DNA of 6,790 bases from Halobacteria archaeon (GTDB lineage: Archaea > Halobacteriota > Syntropharchaeia > Alkanophagales > Methanospirareceae): assembly GCA_029932715.1 (NCBI GenBank), contig JAOZPO010000076.1:1-6790 (forward strand), in the 5' to 3' direction. The notes under the pieces are model-generated. The model searched no databases, was not told the origin of the DNA, and saw only the letters and a program-made list of their open reading frames with translations. A program made the translations under genes and the position numbers. Below are positions 1-6,296 of the stretch, piece after piece. The first letter of the stretch is position 1; each line of letters begins with the position of its first letter.

Positions 1-210
1 TACTGTCGTGGTCTTCCCTGATCCTCTCCCCCCGTAGACAAATATATTAGGGGGCTTTTCGCTCTTTAGTGTGGGGGATAGCGCAGCAGCTAAAATCTTG
101 ATTTGCTTCGTGCGATGGGGCAAACGGGCAGGGATATAAGAAGAACGAAGCACCTCTTTGTCCCTGAATATCGCGCTTTTGGATGTAAAATCTTGGAATA
201 TATTCTGCAT
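1..210 (-). CDS. cdc6: Orc1/Cdc6 family replication initiation protein, N-terminal part (3' end cut by window edge)
   Basis: This is the start of an archaeal origin-recognition AAA+ ATPase, which binds ORB-type repeats at the origin and helps load the MCM helicase. Reading the minus strand from ATG at 210 gives 70 uninterrupted codons to the window edge. The order is typical of the family: an early IFRDKEVL segment (residues 14-21), a YIPARLPHR motif (25-33), a helix, then NIFVYG (55-60) leading directly into a Walker A loop, GGRGSGKT (60-67). An in-frame TAA lies 15 bases before the ATG, so this is the first possible ATG. The Walker A is slightly unusual: GGRGSGKT where many relatives have GKTGTGKT, but the GxxxxGKT pattern is intact. 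Sensor, Walker B and winged-helix regions lie outside the window. The protein is recognised from its motifs; which paralogue it is (Orc1-1 or another) cannot be told from 70 residues. Confidence 0.92.
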   Translation of the reverse strand, partial: MQNIFQDFTSKSAIFRDKEVLRSSYIPARLPHRTKQIKILAAALSPTLKSEKPPNIFVYGGRGSGKTTTV

Positions 211-230
211 CTTATTCGTCCCTTAGGTAC

Positions 231-253
231 CTATAAACTTAACCTTATAAATA
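231..253 (-). promoter_or_regulatory. TATA-like elements upstream of orc1/cdc6
   Basis: On the minus strand two TATA-like words precede the initiator gene: TTTATAAG (252-245) and GTTTATAG (238-231). With initiation about 25 bases downstream, the first would give a leader of roughly a dozen bases and the second a transcript starting at or next to the ATG at 210. A weak purine word, AAGGGA (223-218), lies before the start. These are matches by eye to the archaeal TATA consensus; no transcript evidence is available. Confidence 0.45.
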
Positions 254-400
254 CATATGTTTTTCGGTTACGTTTCTTATGGAGTTTATGCAGATTATCT
301 ATGTTATGTGTGACGAGTGTTCGGTTAATGGATTAATAGATAGATACAGCACGTAATTTTCCAACAATAGAAACCAAAAGCAACAAACTCCTTTGAGTTC

Positions 401-407
401 TTTATAG
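401..407 (+). promoter_or_regulatory. TATA-like box of the transposase relic
   Basis: TTTATAG is centred about 25 bases before the ATG at 429, the spacing expected for a leaderless archaeal transcript. No Shine-Dalgarno word lies between them. It is probably the old promoter of the decayed gene downstream. Confidence 0.35.
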
Positions 408-428
408 TCAACTTGACACGGATTTATT

Positions 429-741
429 ATGACAGTAGACGTTAATTATGTATTGGAGCGATTATCCATCAGACAGGTTGAATCCGGTGGATCTTATGGA
501 ACTGATGTCACAAAACTATCCAATGAATTGAGTTTTACACCACAGGGACTTAGAAAACAAATCTAGAAGTGGAAGAGAAGCAAAGGAGGATTTCGGAAGT
601 ATTTGGGACAACGATCTCCTTCAGTGACACTTGATGAATTCATGGAAATAGAAACACGCACGCACGCATTCAAATCCAATAGAAGTAAAAAGCCATATTC
701 TTGTGGATATCAGAGCAGATCGCCTTAACAAAGGACTGTAA
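429..741 (+). pseudogene. Decayed transposase-like gene, N-terminal remnant
   Basis: From ATG 429 the frame reads 45 residues, including SGGSYGTDVTKLSNEL and TPQGLRKQI, which look like a helix-turn-helix N-terminus of an integrase-type (DDE) transposase found in methanogen-related archaea. It then meets TAG at 564-566, but the same frame stays protein-like beyond it (KWKRS, then YLGQRSPSVTLDEFMEIE). Near 660 the sense moves to the +1 frame, giving SNPIEVKSHILVDIRADRL and ending at TAA 739-741. Removing one ACGC unit from the repeat at 656-668 would join the two frames as ...ETRTHSNPIEV.... The catalytic domain is absent: the remnant stops 26 bases before the end of the convergent response-regulator gene. 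The family name rests on my memory of similar proteins and is moderate; the decay itself is seen directly. Confidence 0.55.
656..668 (+). repeat. Tetranucleotide tandem repeat (ACGC)3 at a frameshift
   Basis: Three ACGC units plus a trailing A lie inside the transposase remnant, at the point where its reading frame changes by one. Loss of one unit restores a continuous protein-like frame, so slippage-mediated gain of a unit is the simplest explanation for the frameshift. Confidence 0.6.
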
Positions 742-767
742 AAAATTAGCCTTTACCTGTTTGAACT

Positions 768-1262
768 TTAAGTTCGGTGCCGAATCGCATTCCGCGATGC
801 AATATGTACGAAAGGCGTTAATTTATCAGGCTCCATTGCTGTTGTTGCGGCACCCCACCGCTCCTTATAGTTCTCCATTGTCAATTCGTATATAGCTCGT
901 GCCAATAGATTACACTGAGTTGAGGGTTTGCCCCGTTTCGGGATATACCTCCCCACACCTTTCCTCATCGCTTCTTCTACAACTTCTGGCGTGCCTGTAC
1001 CAGAGAAGAAGATAAAGGGTATATCATCATAGTTTTTACTACTACGCATCGCATCTAAAAACTCCAGTCCTGACATACCAGGCATATTACAATCGGAAAC
1101 AACGACATCAAAATCTTCTGTTGCCAGTTTCTCCAGCGCGTCCTCTGCTGAAATCACACTGACAATATCAAAATCGTCTCCCGCTTCCCGCATCAGGAAT
1201 ATCCTTGTTATCTCCAGATGTGCTGGCTCGTCATCCACATGCAAAACCCGTATTGGCTTCAT
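768..1262 (-). CDS. Single-domain response regulator (receiver domain)
   Basis: This 164-residue protein is a CheY-like receiver that accepts phosphate from a sensor histidine kinase. All key residues are visible: the acidic pair D10-D11 in HVDDEP, phospho-acceptor D57 in VVVSDCNMPGMSG, S87 in FFSGTG and K109 in YIPKRGK. The receiver fold fills about residues 3-128. The last 35 residues (ERWGAATTAM onwards) match no output domain I recognise. In archaea such receivers often act alone or precede PAS and kinase domains. I chose ATG 1262 because it opens with MKPIRVLHVDDE, as receivers do, and because a TATA box at 1292-1302 sits the right distance upstream. The frame stays open to a GTG at 1400 with a GGAG word before it, but that 46-residue extension is Ile/Phe/Asn-rich and does not look like part of the domain. 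No partner kinase is in the window. The short tail abuts the transposase remnant, so the gene could be a truncated longer sensor protein. Confidence 0.88.
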   Translation of the reverse strand: MKPIRVLHVDDEPAHLEITRIFLMREAGDDFDIVSVISAEDALEKLATEDFDVVVSDCNMPGMSGLEFLDAMRSSKNYDDIPFIFFSGTGTPEVVEEAMRKGVGRYIPKRGKPSTQCNLLARAIYELTMENYKERWGAATTAMEPDKLTPFVHIASRNAIRHRT

Positions 1263-1291
1263 GTCCGGTGGCAGAGAAATATTTATCACCT

Positions 1292-1302
1292 CTTTTATAA
1301 AG
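1292..1302 (-). promoter_or_regulatory. TATA box of the response-regulator gene
   Basis: The minus strand reads CTTTATAAAAG here, a strong archaeal TATA match centred about 35 bases before ATG 1262. Initiation about 25 bases downstream gives a leader of roughly 8-10 bases, so the message is nearly leaderless. A GAGGTGAT word (1291-1284) lies just after the TATA box, too far from the ATG to serve it well. Confidence 0.5.
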
Positions 1303-1501
1303 TATATGGTAAACCAGCGTATAAGCGTTTTGCTATTGGCTACAGTATTATTCAAAAACTGTGTGTAAAAAAAGTTGATTATAATTAATTTTTTTTGCAC
1401 CTATCTCCTAACTAACTTGATGATGCACCTCAGTCATGTTATCTGAATATATCTGTCCAATATTCGTTCTGCGGAATAAAGGGCTTTATGAGAAAACTAA
1501 A

Positions 1502-1576
1502 TGCTCCGGTCGGGATTTGAACCCGAGTCCTCGGCTCGAAAGGCCGAAATGATTGGCCGAGCTACACTACCGGAGC
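1502..1576 (-). tRNA. tRNA-Glu (anticodon UUC)
   Basis: The minus strand folds into a complete 75-nt cloverleaf. The acceptor stem pairs GCTCCGG with CCGGAGC and leaves discriminator A. The D-arm carries the GTGTAG...CCAATCAT pattern common in archaeal acidic-residue tRNAs. The anticodon stem TCGGC/GCCGA encloses the loop CTTTCGA, placing UUC at positions 34-36. The T-arm is TCGGG/CCCGA around TTCAAAT. CCA is not encoded, as is common in archaea, and there is no intron. It reads GAA (and GAG by wobble) codons. It lies downstream of rpl12 on the same strand, 116 bases after that gene's stop codon. Confidence 0.96.
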
Positions 1577-1583
1577 AGCAAGC

Positions 1584-1593
1584 AAAAAAAAAA
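1584..1593 (-). terminator. T10 tract between rpl12 and tRNA-Glu
   Basis: On the minus strand a run of ten T lies 99 bases after the rpl12 stop codon and 7 bases before the tRNA 5' end. Archaeal RNA polymerase terminates at such T-tracts, so it may end the rpl12 transcript. I see no clear TATA box for the tRNA at the expected place (about 25 bases upstream would fall near the T-tract), so read-through and processing from rpl12 remain possible. Confidence 0.4.
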
Positions 1594-1639
1594 CCTTTCT
1601 AACTTACGTAGTTATGGAGTAGCGTCCCACACCGTGCTA

Positions 1640-1673
1640 AGAAAGCGTAAACAACCACTTTTTACCGCTTTCT
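1640..1673 (-). repeat. Hairpin downstream of rpl12
   Basis: AGAAAGCG (1640-1647) is perfectly complementary to CGCTTTCT (1666-1673). TAAA/TTTA extends the stem after a single unpaired base, giving about 12 pairs with a 9-base loop. It starts 19 bases after the rpl12 stop codon on that gene's strand. It is not directly followed by a T-run, so it is not a classical intrinsic terminator; it could stabilise the 3' end of the message or mark a processing site. Confidence 0.5.
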
Positions 1674-1692
1674 ACACAAATATCAATCCGGT

Positions 1693-2034
1693 TTAGCCGA
1701 AAAGTGAAGCTAAACCTTCCATACTGCTCTCTTCTGCCTTCTCCTCCTCCGCCTCTTTCTTCTCTTCCGCTTTCTTCTCCTCTTTTTCGCCTGCCTTCTC
1801 TGATGCTGCGGGTGCTGCCGCTGGTGGCGGTGCTACCGTTGGTGCCGGAGCATAAGCGGGCTGGGCTTGTGCCATTGCCTCATCTATATTGACATCGCTA
1901 AGCGCGGATACCAGTCCTTTTATCTTACCCATGTCTGCTTCAATCCCCGCCGCGTTCATTATCGCACTTAAGCCGTCCTCTGTGATTTCCTTGCCCGAGT
2001 TATGCAGGAGCAATGCTGCGTATACATATTCCAT
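1693..2034 (-). CDS. rpl12: Archaeal ribosomal protein P1 / L12 (stalk protein)
   Basis: This 113-residue acidic protein forms the flexible stalk of the large ribosomal subunit, as dimers bound to P0 (L10), and recruits elongation factors. The N-terminal dimerisation domain (1-58) starts [18 protein letters not shown], a clear P1 signature. It is followed by an Ala/Pro hinge (59-78), a Lys/Glu-rich arm (80-103) and the factor-binding tail MEGLASLFG at the C-terminus. Length is normal for the family. The start is secure: GAGGTGA at 2047-2041 lies 6 bases before ATG. In most euryarchaea the gene follows rpl10 in an L1-L10-L12 operon; here it stands alone, with a divergent glycosyltransferase operon upstream and tRNA-Glu downstream. 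The family and role are established knowledge, and the match is strong. Confidence 0.96.
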   Translation of the reverse strand: MEYVYAALLLHNSGKEITEDGLSAIMNAAGIEADMGKIKGLVSALSDVNIDEAMAQAQPAYAPAPTVAPPPAAAPAASEKAGEKEEKKAEEKKEAEEEKAEESSMEGLASLFG

Positions 2035-2040
2035 CTCTTC

Positions 2041-2047
2041 TCACCTC
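2041..2047 (-). promoter_or_regulatory. Strong ribosome-binding site of rpl12
   Basis: The minus strand reads GAGGTGA, complementary to the 3' end of archaeal 16S rRNA, with a 6-base spacer to ATG 2034. It fixes the start and fits a highly translated ribosomal protein gene. Confidence 0.8.
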
Positions 2048-2080
2048 TTTCTCTTTTACTGCTTTCTTATACTTATTCTT

Positions 2081-2094
2081 AATATATATATAAA
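2081..2094 (-). promoter_or_regulatory. TATA box of rpl12
   Basis: The minus strand reads TTTATATATATATT, centred about 53 bases before the rpl12 ATG. Initiation about 25 bases downstream gives a leader of about 28 bases that contains the GAGGTGA site, unlike the nearly leaderless genes nearby. Confidence 0.6.
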
Positions 2095-2135
2095 AACATC
2101 TATTTCAAAAAGAATGCTTTACTTACCAAAGAAGC

Positions 2136-2146
2136 GATATATTTTA
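2136..2146 (+). promoter_or_regulatory. TATA box of the glycosyltransferase-pyrG operon
   Basis: GATATATTTTA on the plus strand lies about 37 bases before ATG 2178, preceded by the purine-rich AAAGAAG that could act as a BRE. Predicted initiation near 2166 leaves a leader of about 12 bases. It stands back to back with the rpl12 promoter about 50 bases away, so the two operons diverge from a compact region. Confidence 0.5.
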
Positions 2147-2177
2147 GCCACGGCAATAAAATAAAAATGGGTATGCT

Positions 2178-3401
2178 ATGAAAGTTACGATGGTAATCCC
2201 TTCCTATTGGGCAAGAGAAACGGGAACGGGCTGGAAACAAGGGGATGCCATCTACGACCATCCCACACCTCTGGATAAAGCAGGCACTCTATTACGGGCG
2301 ATTCAGAGTATAAAAAAGCTGAAGGGCAAAGATTTTCAATTAGTGATAATTGCAGTCGCTACGGCAGAGGATATTGAAGCCCGGGTTGAAGATAAAGTCG
2401 CCAGTACCATCGAATCATCAAATCCGGGTGTAGAAGTATTGCTCTTTGGTGCTTCTCATCTCAGGCAGATACACGGTCTATTGATGCGGGAGGGCAAGAA
2501 GGGCTACTCTGCTCTGCTTCAACTCAGGGGTTACTCCAACGTGCGAAATCTTTGCATGTTCGTGTCCCATATCCTGAATTCCGAAGTGGCAGTGCTTATT
2601 GACGATGATGAGGTGTTTGAAGATCCGGAATTTATGTCGAAAGCGCGAGAATTCATTGGCAGGGATATAGAGGGGAAAGCGATTAACGCAGTTGCAGGCT
2701 ACTACCTTCAGCCAGATGGCGGCTACCACGTTAAGAAGCCTTATCGTCCCTGGATGCAGCATTGGGACCAGTATAGCAGTATGAACAAAGCATTTGATGA
2801 AGTTATTGGATCAGAACCACGTCTGAAAGATACGCCTTTCGTATTCGGTGGCAACATGGTCGTACACCGGGATATTTTTACTGTCGTGCCTTTTGATCCT
2901 GACGTACCAAGAGGCGAAGACATAGACTTCTTGATAAATGCAAAGATGTTTGGATATTCCTTTTTCCTGGATAATCAGCTCTCAATCAAGCATTTACCAC
3001 CGCAAAAAGCGCATCCCGTTTGGAGAAGCTTACGGGAGGATATATATCGCTTTATCTACGAACGTGCGAAGATAGAGTCCCAGAAAGAGGTAAAAGGCAT
3101 GACAAGAGTTTATCCTGATATGTTTGACCCGTATCCTGGCTGTTTTCTGAAGCATGATCTCGAATCCAAGATAGAAAGTGCAAGCAAATTGTTGTCAGAG
3201 GAGTATCTCGCACAGGGTGACAAAAAAGGCAGTGAAGAAGCGTTGAAGAACATCACCATTGCCAGAACAGAAGCAGTGCCGAAATTAGATCCGTTTCAAA
3301 AATTGCGCGTGTTGCAAAGACGGTGGCATGAGTTGATGTCGTTTACTGCCCGGGAAGAAATTCGTTCGCAACTGAATGAGATTATCTGTAAAGAGGTGTA
3401 A
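2178..3401 (+). CDS. GT-A fold glycosyltransferase (family 2-like)
   Basis: A 407-residue, probably cytosolic enzyme that transfers a sugar from a nucleotide-activated donor. The N-terminus MKVTMVIPSYW is the first strand of a GT-A Rossmann-like domain. Further motifs follow in order: SNVRNLCMF (120-128), like the ARN motif of family 2 enzymes; LIDDDEVF (140-147), the metal-binding DxD region; FGGNMVVHRDIF (223-234); PRGEDIDFL (244-252), the acceptor-side ED motif; and H272 near the end of the catalytic core. Residues about 285-407 form a charged helical C-terminal extension of unknown role. No transmembrane segment or signal peptide is seen. Donor and acceptor cannot be deduced; enzymes with this motif pattern include makers of compatible-solute glycosides and of surface glycans. 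There is no clear Shine-Dalgarno site before the ATG, which fits a short-leader first gene of an operon. It overlaps the next gene by one base. Confidence 0.82.
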   Translation: MKVTMVIPSYWARETGTGWKQGDAIYDHPTPLDKAGTLLRAIQSIKKLKGKDFQLVIIAVATAEDIEARVEDKVASTIESSNPGVEVLLFGASHLRQIHGLLMREGKKGYSALLQLRGYSNVRNLCMFVSHILNSEVAVLIDDDEVFEDPEFMSKAREFIGRDIEGKAINAVAGYYLQPDGGYHVKKPYRPWMQHWDQYSSMNKAFDEVIGSEPRLKDTPFVFGGNMVVHRDIFTVVPFDPDVPRGEDIDFLINAKMFGYSFFLDNQLSIKHLPPQKAHPVWRSLREDIYRFIYERAKIESQKEVKGMTRVYPDMFDPYPGCFLKHDLESKIESASKLLSEEYLAQGDKKGSEEALKNITIARTEAVPKLDPFQKLRVLQRRWHELMSFTAREEIRSQLNEIICKEV

Positions 3402-4603
3402 TGAAGATGAACATGTTATTCCTGCCTAAGCTGTTGCCCCGAGCAGACGTTATAGGAGGTCCTATCCTCATCTACCACAGAATAAAAAACCTATCTGCGA
3501 AGGGACATAAGATAACGCTCATTGCTCCTGCTTATACTGATGCGGACAGGAAAGATAAAAGCCTGGAGCATTTCTGTGAGAAAATAATCAAGGTTGATTC
3601 TATTAATGAACGGTCACGGGCAGAAATAGAGGCGTGGTATAAACGGTTAAAAAGACCACGGAAATTCTTAACAGGAGATGGGGGCTACGACGAAGCACTT
3701 GAAGCGGCATTTACGTCAACACTAAAGGAGAACCATTTTGATGCCATTATCGCTGAATATTCTATGATGGGGCAGTACATAGAAGCAAATCGCAGCCTTA
3801 TCCCTTCCGATACAAGGGCTATAATTTCAGTACACGAATGTTACACGAAGGCGTTTGAAGTACGAGCCGATAAAGGCGAGGCTATTGATGAGACCACAAT
3901 AAAGGAACTCTTTAATTACGAATTCATGATGTACGATACTGCGGATAAAGTGCTGACTCTGACCAGGGAAGATGGAGATATTATAATGAACTATGCGCCG
4001 TGGTTAAAGCGCAAAATCAGGGTTGTACCTCATGGTGTGGACACGGACTTTTACACACCACCGAAGGAGAAGTCATGGAGCAGCAAGAATGTATTGTACG
4101 TGGGTAATTTCCAGCATTATCCAAACGTAGATGCAGTGAAGATTTTTATTCGCAACTGCTGGTCGAAAATCAAGGAAGCGGTTCCAGATGCAAAAGTATA
4201 TGCAATTGGGTTCAATCCGCCGCAGGAACTACTCGATCTGCGCTCTGATAATGTAATAGTTCAGGAAGGAGGGGCAGACGAAAACGTGCGGCGATTTTAT
4301 TGGGATAGTGATGTGCTGGTGGCACCGATTGAGTTGGGCACGGGTTTTAGAGGCAAGCTCTTAGAAGCTATGGCTTGCGGGCTGCCCGTAGTTGCTACCC
4401 GGCTTGCTACTTTTGGTATAGACCCAGTGAATGGCAGAGACATGTTTGTTGCTGATGACTACGACACTTTCTCCAGGTATGTAATTATGCTTCTCAGTGA
4501 TGTCGAGCTAAGGAAGAGGGTTAGCAAGAATGCCCTGGCGTTGGGACAGAAATTTGACCACAAGTATGCCGCCGAGAAACTGGAGCGGGTGCTTATGGAG
4601 TGA
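3401..4603 (+). CDS. GT4-family (group 1) glycosyltransferase
   Basis: A 400-residue retaining glycosyltransferase of the GT-B fold with two Rossmann domains. The N-terminal acceptor domain (about 1-200) includes [14 protein letters not shown] (19-32) near the start. The C-terminal donor domain begins around [12 protein letters not shown] (207-218) and continues with [15 protein letters not shown] (231-245). It carries the donor-binding signature of the family, [21 protein letters not shown] (313-333) with E322; the first Glu of the classical EX7E pair is replaced by Gly, as in many GSGTR-type relatives. It overlaps the upstream stop codon by one base (TAATG), with GAGGTG at 3393-3398 inside the previous gene. 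That site lies only 2 bases from ATG 3401 but 8 bases from the in-frame ATG at 3407, so the shorter start (398 residues) is equally likely. No membrane segment is seen. The sugar and acceptor are unknown. Confidence 0.88.
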   Translation: MKMNMLFLPKLLPRADVIGGPILIYHRIKNLSAKGHKITLIAPAYTDADRKDKSLEHFCEKIIKVDSINERSRAEIEAWYKRLKRPRKFLTGDGGYDEALEAAFTSTLKENHFDAIIAEYSMMGQYIEANRSLIPSDTRAIISVHECYTKAFEVRADKGEAIDETTIKELFNYEFMMYDTADKVLTLTREDGDIIMNYAPWLKRKIRVVPHGVDTDFYTPPKEKSWSSKNVLYVGNFQHYPNVDAVKIFIRNCWSKIKEAVPDAKVYAIGFNPPQELLDLRSDNVIVQEGGADENVRRFYWDSDVLVAPIELGTGFRGKLLEAMACGLPVVATRLATFGIDPVNGRDMFVADDYDTFSRYVIMLLSDVELRKRVSKNALALGQKFDHKYAAEKLERVLME

Positions 4604-4605
4604 AA

Positions 4606-6204
4606 ATGAAGTATATAATAGTGACCGGGGGCGTAATGAGCGGACTTGGTAAAGGCATCACAATGGCTTCCATCGGCAGGATATTGAAGAACCGTGGCTA
4701 CAAAATCGTACCGATAAAGATTGACCCGTACATAAACATAGATGCCGGCACGATGAATCCATTTCAGCATGGGGAGGTATATGTCCTGGGTGATGGCGCA
4801 GAAGTTGACCTTGATCTGGGTAATTACGAGCGGTTTATGGATGTGGAGCTGGGGAGAGAACATAACATAACCACTGGCTTAGTTTATTCCGCTGTGATAG
4901 AGCGAGAACGGCGCGGTGAATATCTGGGGCAGACGGTGCAGATAATCCCGCATGTGACGGATGAGATAAAGGCACGTATAAGACAGGTTGCAGCGAAAAG
5001 TGGTGCAGATATATGCCTCGTAGAGGTAGGTGGTACTGTTGGAGACATAGAGAGTATGCCGTTTCTGGAAGCGGTCAGGCAGATGCGTGGTGAGGAGAGC
5101 GATTTCCTCCTCGTTCACGTTACTTTGGTCCCTTTTACCACATTGAGAGAGCCGAAAACGAAGCCTACACAGCACTCTGTAAAGGCACTCCTGGAATTAG
5201 GGCTGCATCCTGATATAATCGTATGCAGATGTAAAAAGGCACTAAAAGAGGATACGAAAAAGAAGATAGCGATGTTCTGTAATGTGAAGGGAGAAGCGGT
5301 GATTAGTGCACAGGATACAGATGACATATACGAGGTGCCGCTATTGCTTGAACAAGAAGGTATTGCCGCGTACATAATGAAAGAGCTGCAGTTAAAGCAG
5401 TTAGAAGAAGATAATGAATGGACGAAGATGATAGAGCGGCGAAAATCGCTTGCCATCCGGGATAAGAAGATACAGATAGCAATAGTAGGGAAGTATGCAG
5501 AGCTGGAGGATTCGTATCTGAGCATAAAGGAGGCGATAAAGCATGCTGCTACGGCGATAGGGTGTAACGTAAAGCTGAAATGGATAGAAGCAGAGGATTT
5601 GGAAGTAGATAAGGCGCTAAACCCGCTTTTTGATGATGTGCATGGGATATTAGTCCCCGGTGGGTTTGGTGTTCGTGGTGCAGAAGGCAAGATAAAAGCG
5701 ATAGAATATGCAAGGACGAATAAAGTGCCATTTCTTGGGCTGTGCTTTGGCTTCCAGTTAGCGGTGATAGAAGTAGCGAGGCATGTCGCGAAATTAAAGG
5801 ATGCAAATAGCTCTGAACTTGGCGAAACGCCTCATCCTGTAATCGCACTACTGGAAGAGCAAAGAGGCGTGAAGAACAAAGGCGGTACGATGAGGCTGGG
5901 CAATCACGTGGTGTTTATACGAGGAGACACAGTAGCGAAGAAAGTATATGGAAAGAAGAGGATAGTGGAGAGGCACAGACACAGGTATGAGGTAAATCCA
6001 GAGTACATAGAAAGAATAGAGCAGGAAGGGATTTTATTCTCAGGTACCGACAGGAGTGGGGTGAGGATGGAGATACTGGAAATTCCTGATCATCCTTTCT
6101 TCTTTGCCACTCAGTTCCATCCGGAATTCAAGTCGAGACCAAACAAGCCGTCAGCACCGTTTAAGGCGTTTTTGGAGGCGTGTGTGCGAGAACACGAATA
6201 TTAA
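4606..6204 (+). CDS. pyrG: CTP synthase (glutamine hydrolysing)
   Basis: It makes CTP from UTP, ATP and glutamine, the last step of pyrimidine nucleotide synthesis. The 532-residue length is normal. The amidoligase domain (1-270) shows [16 protein letters not shown] (3-18), [13 protein letters not shown] (40-52), metal ligands D70 in [10 protein letters not shown] and E140 in [14 protein letters not shown]. The glutaminase domain (about 288-530) shows the oxyanion-loop motif PGGFGVRG, nucleophile C380 in GLCFGFQ, GGTMRLG, and H505/E507 in FHPEF, so the catalytic Cys-His-Glu triad is complete. I chose ATG 4606, which gives MKYIIVTGG and follows GGAG (4597-4600) by 5 bases; an in-frame GTG at 4600 would add two residues. 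The start lies 2 bases after the upstream gene's stop, so it is probably translationally coupled to the glycosyltransferases. CTP also feeds CDP- and CMP-activated lipid and sugar precursors, which could explain the company; that is inference. Confidence 0.97.
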   Translation: MKYIIVTGGVMSGLGKGITMASIGRILKNRGYKIVPIKIDPYINIDAGTMNPFQHGEVYVLGDGAEVDLDLGNYERFMDVELGREHNITTGLVYSAVIERERRGEYLGQTVQIIPHVTDEIKARIRQVAAKSGADICLVEVGGTVGDIESMPFLEAVRQMRGEESDFLLVHVTLVPFTTLREPKTKPTQHSVKALLELGLHPDIIVCRCKKALKEDTKKKIAMFCNVKGEAVISAQDTDDIYEVPLLLEQEGIAAYIMKELQLKQLEEDNEWTKMIERRKSLAIRDKKIQIAIVGKYAELEDSYLSIKEAIKHAATAIGCNVKLKWIEAEDLEVDKALNPLFDDVHGILVPGGFGVRGAEGKIKAIEYARTNKVPFLGLCFGFQLAVIEVARHVAKLKDANSSELGETPHPVIALLEEQRGVKNKGGTMRLGNHVVFIRGDTVAKKVYGKKRIVERHRHRYEVNPEYIERIEQEGILFSGTDRSGVRMEILEIPDHPFFFATQFHPEFKSRPNKPSAPFKAFLEACVREHEY

Positions 6205-6224
6205 ATGTGGAAATCTTCAATAGT

Positions 6225-6265
6225 GTGTATTTTAAGAGTTTTTAGAGCACTATACACGTTTTACC
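6225..6265 (+). terminator. Terminator-like region after pyrG
   Basis: GTGTAT (6225-6230) can pair with ATACAC (6252-6257), and overlapping ATAGTG/CACTAT (6220-6225 and 6248-6253) gives an alternative 6-bp stem. T-rich words follow and lie within (GTTTTTAG, CGTTTTACC). It starts about 20 bases after the pyrG stop and is the natural end of the operon. The stem is weak, so termination would depend mainly on the T-tracts. Confidence 0.4.
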
Positions 6266-6296
6266 TTATTTTCAAAATCTACAAAACTTGAGGATG

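Larger units (their letters stand above)
211..428. other. Intergenic region upstream of orc1/cdc6; candidate replication origin
   Basis: This 218-base gap has no convincing coding sequence. Archaeal origins very often lie directly beside an orc1/cdc6 gene, so position alone makes it a candidate. Two ORB-like words are visible: on the minus strand CTCCATAAGAAACG (284-271), which matches 9 of 12 bases of a TCCAGTGGAAAC-type core, and on the plus strand CAATAGAAACC (364-374), a weaker match. They read in opposite directions and flank an AT-rich stretch (285-357, about one third G+C). TTCGGTTA is repeated at 263-270 and 320-327. The G-run typical of full ORB elements is missing, so the repeats are suggestive only, and the region may simply be a promoter region. 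Confidence 0.3.

Noticed and set aside
28..55. C-run and G-run that could form a terminator-like hairpin
   Set aside because: They are the Gly-rich Walker A codons and Pro codons of orc1/cdc6 on the other strand.
104..152. Inverted repeat TGCTTCGT / ACGAAGCA and direct repeat TAAAATCTTG (91-100, 186-195)
   Set aside because: All copies fall inside orc1/cdc6 codons, and matches of 8-10 bases are expected by chance.
103..336. Plus-strand open frame of 77 codons
   Set aside because: It lies antisense to the start of orc1/cdc6 and its promoter, and its protein (rich in Leu, Arg, Cys) resembles no family; the minus strand carries the clear Walker A gene.
1263..1400. Longer start (GTG 1400) for the response regulator
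   Set aside because: The extra 46 residues are low-complexity and hydrophobic/Asn-rich, a strong TATA box lies within them, and receiver domains begin at MKPIRVLHVDDE. The GGAG word before GTG keeps a small doubt.
1399..1408. Ten-base word ACCTATCTCC shared with 6411-6420
   Set aside because: Chance repeats of this length are expected in a window of this size, and the two contexts share nothing else.
1704..2164. Plus-strand open frames opposite rpl12
   Set aside because: Pro/Leu/Ser-rich shadows of the Glu/Lys/Ala-rich rpl12 codons and of its promoter.
4459..5848. Several minus-strand open frames opposite the GT4 gene and pyrG
   Set aside because: They are antisense shadows of strongly conserved genes and show no recognisable domain or ribosome-binding site.
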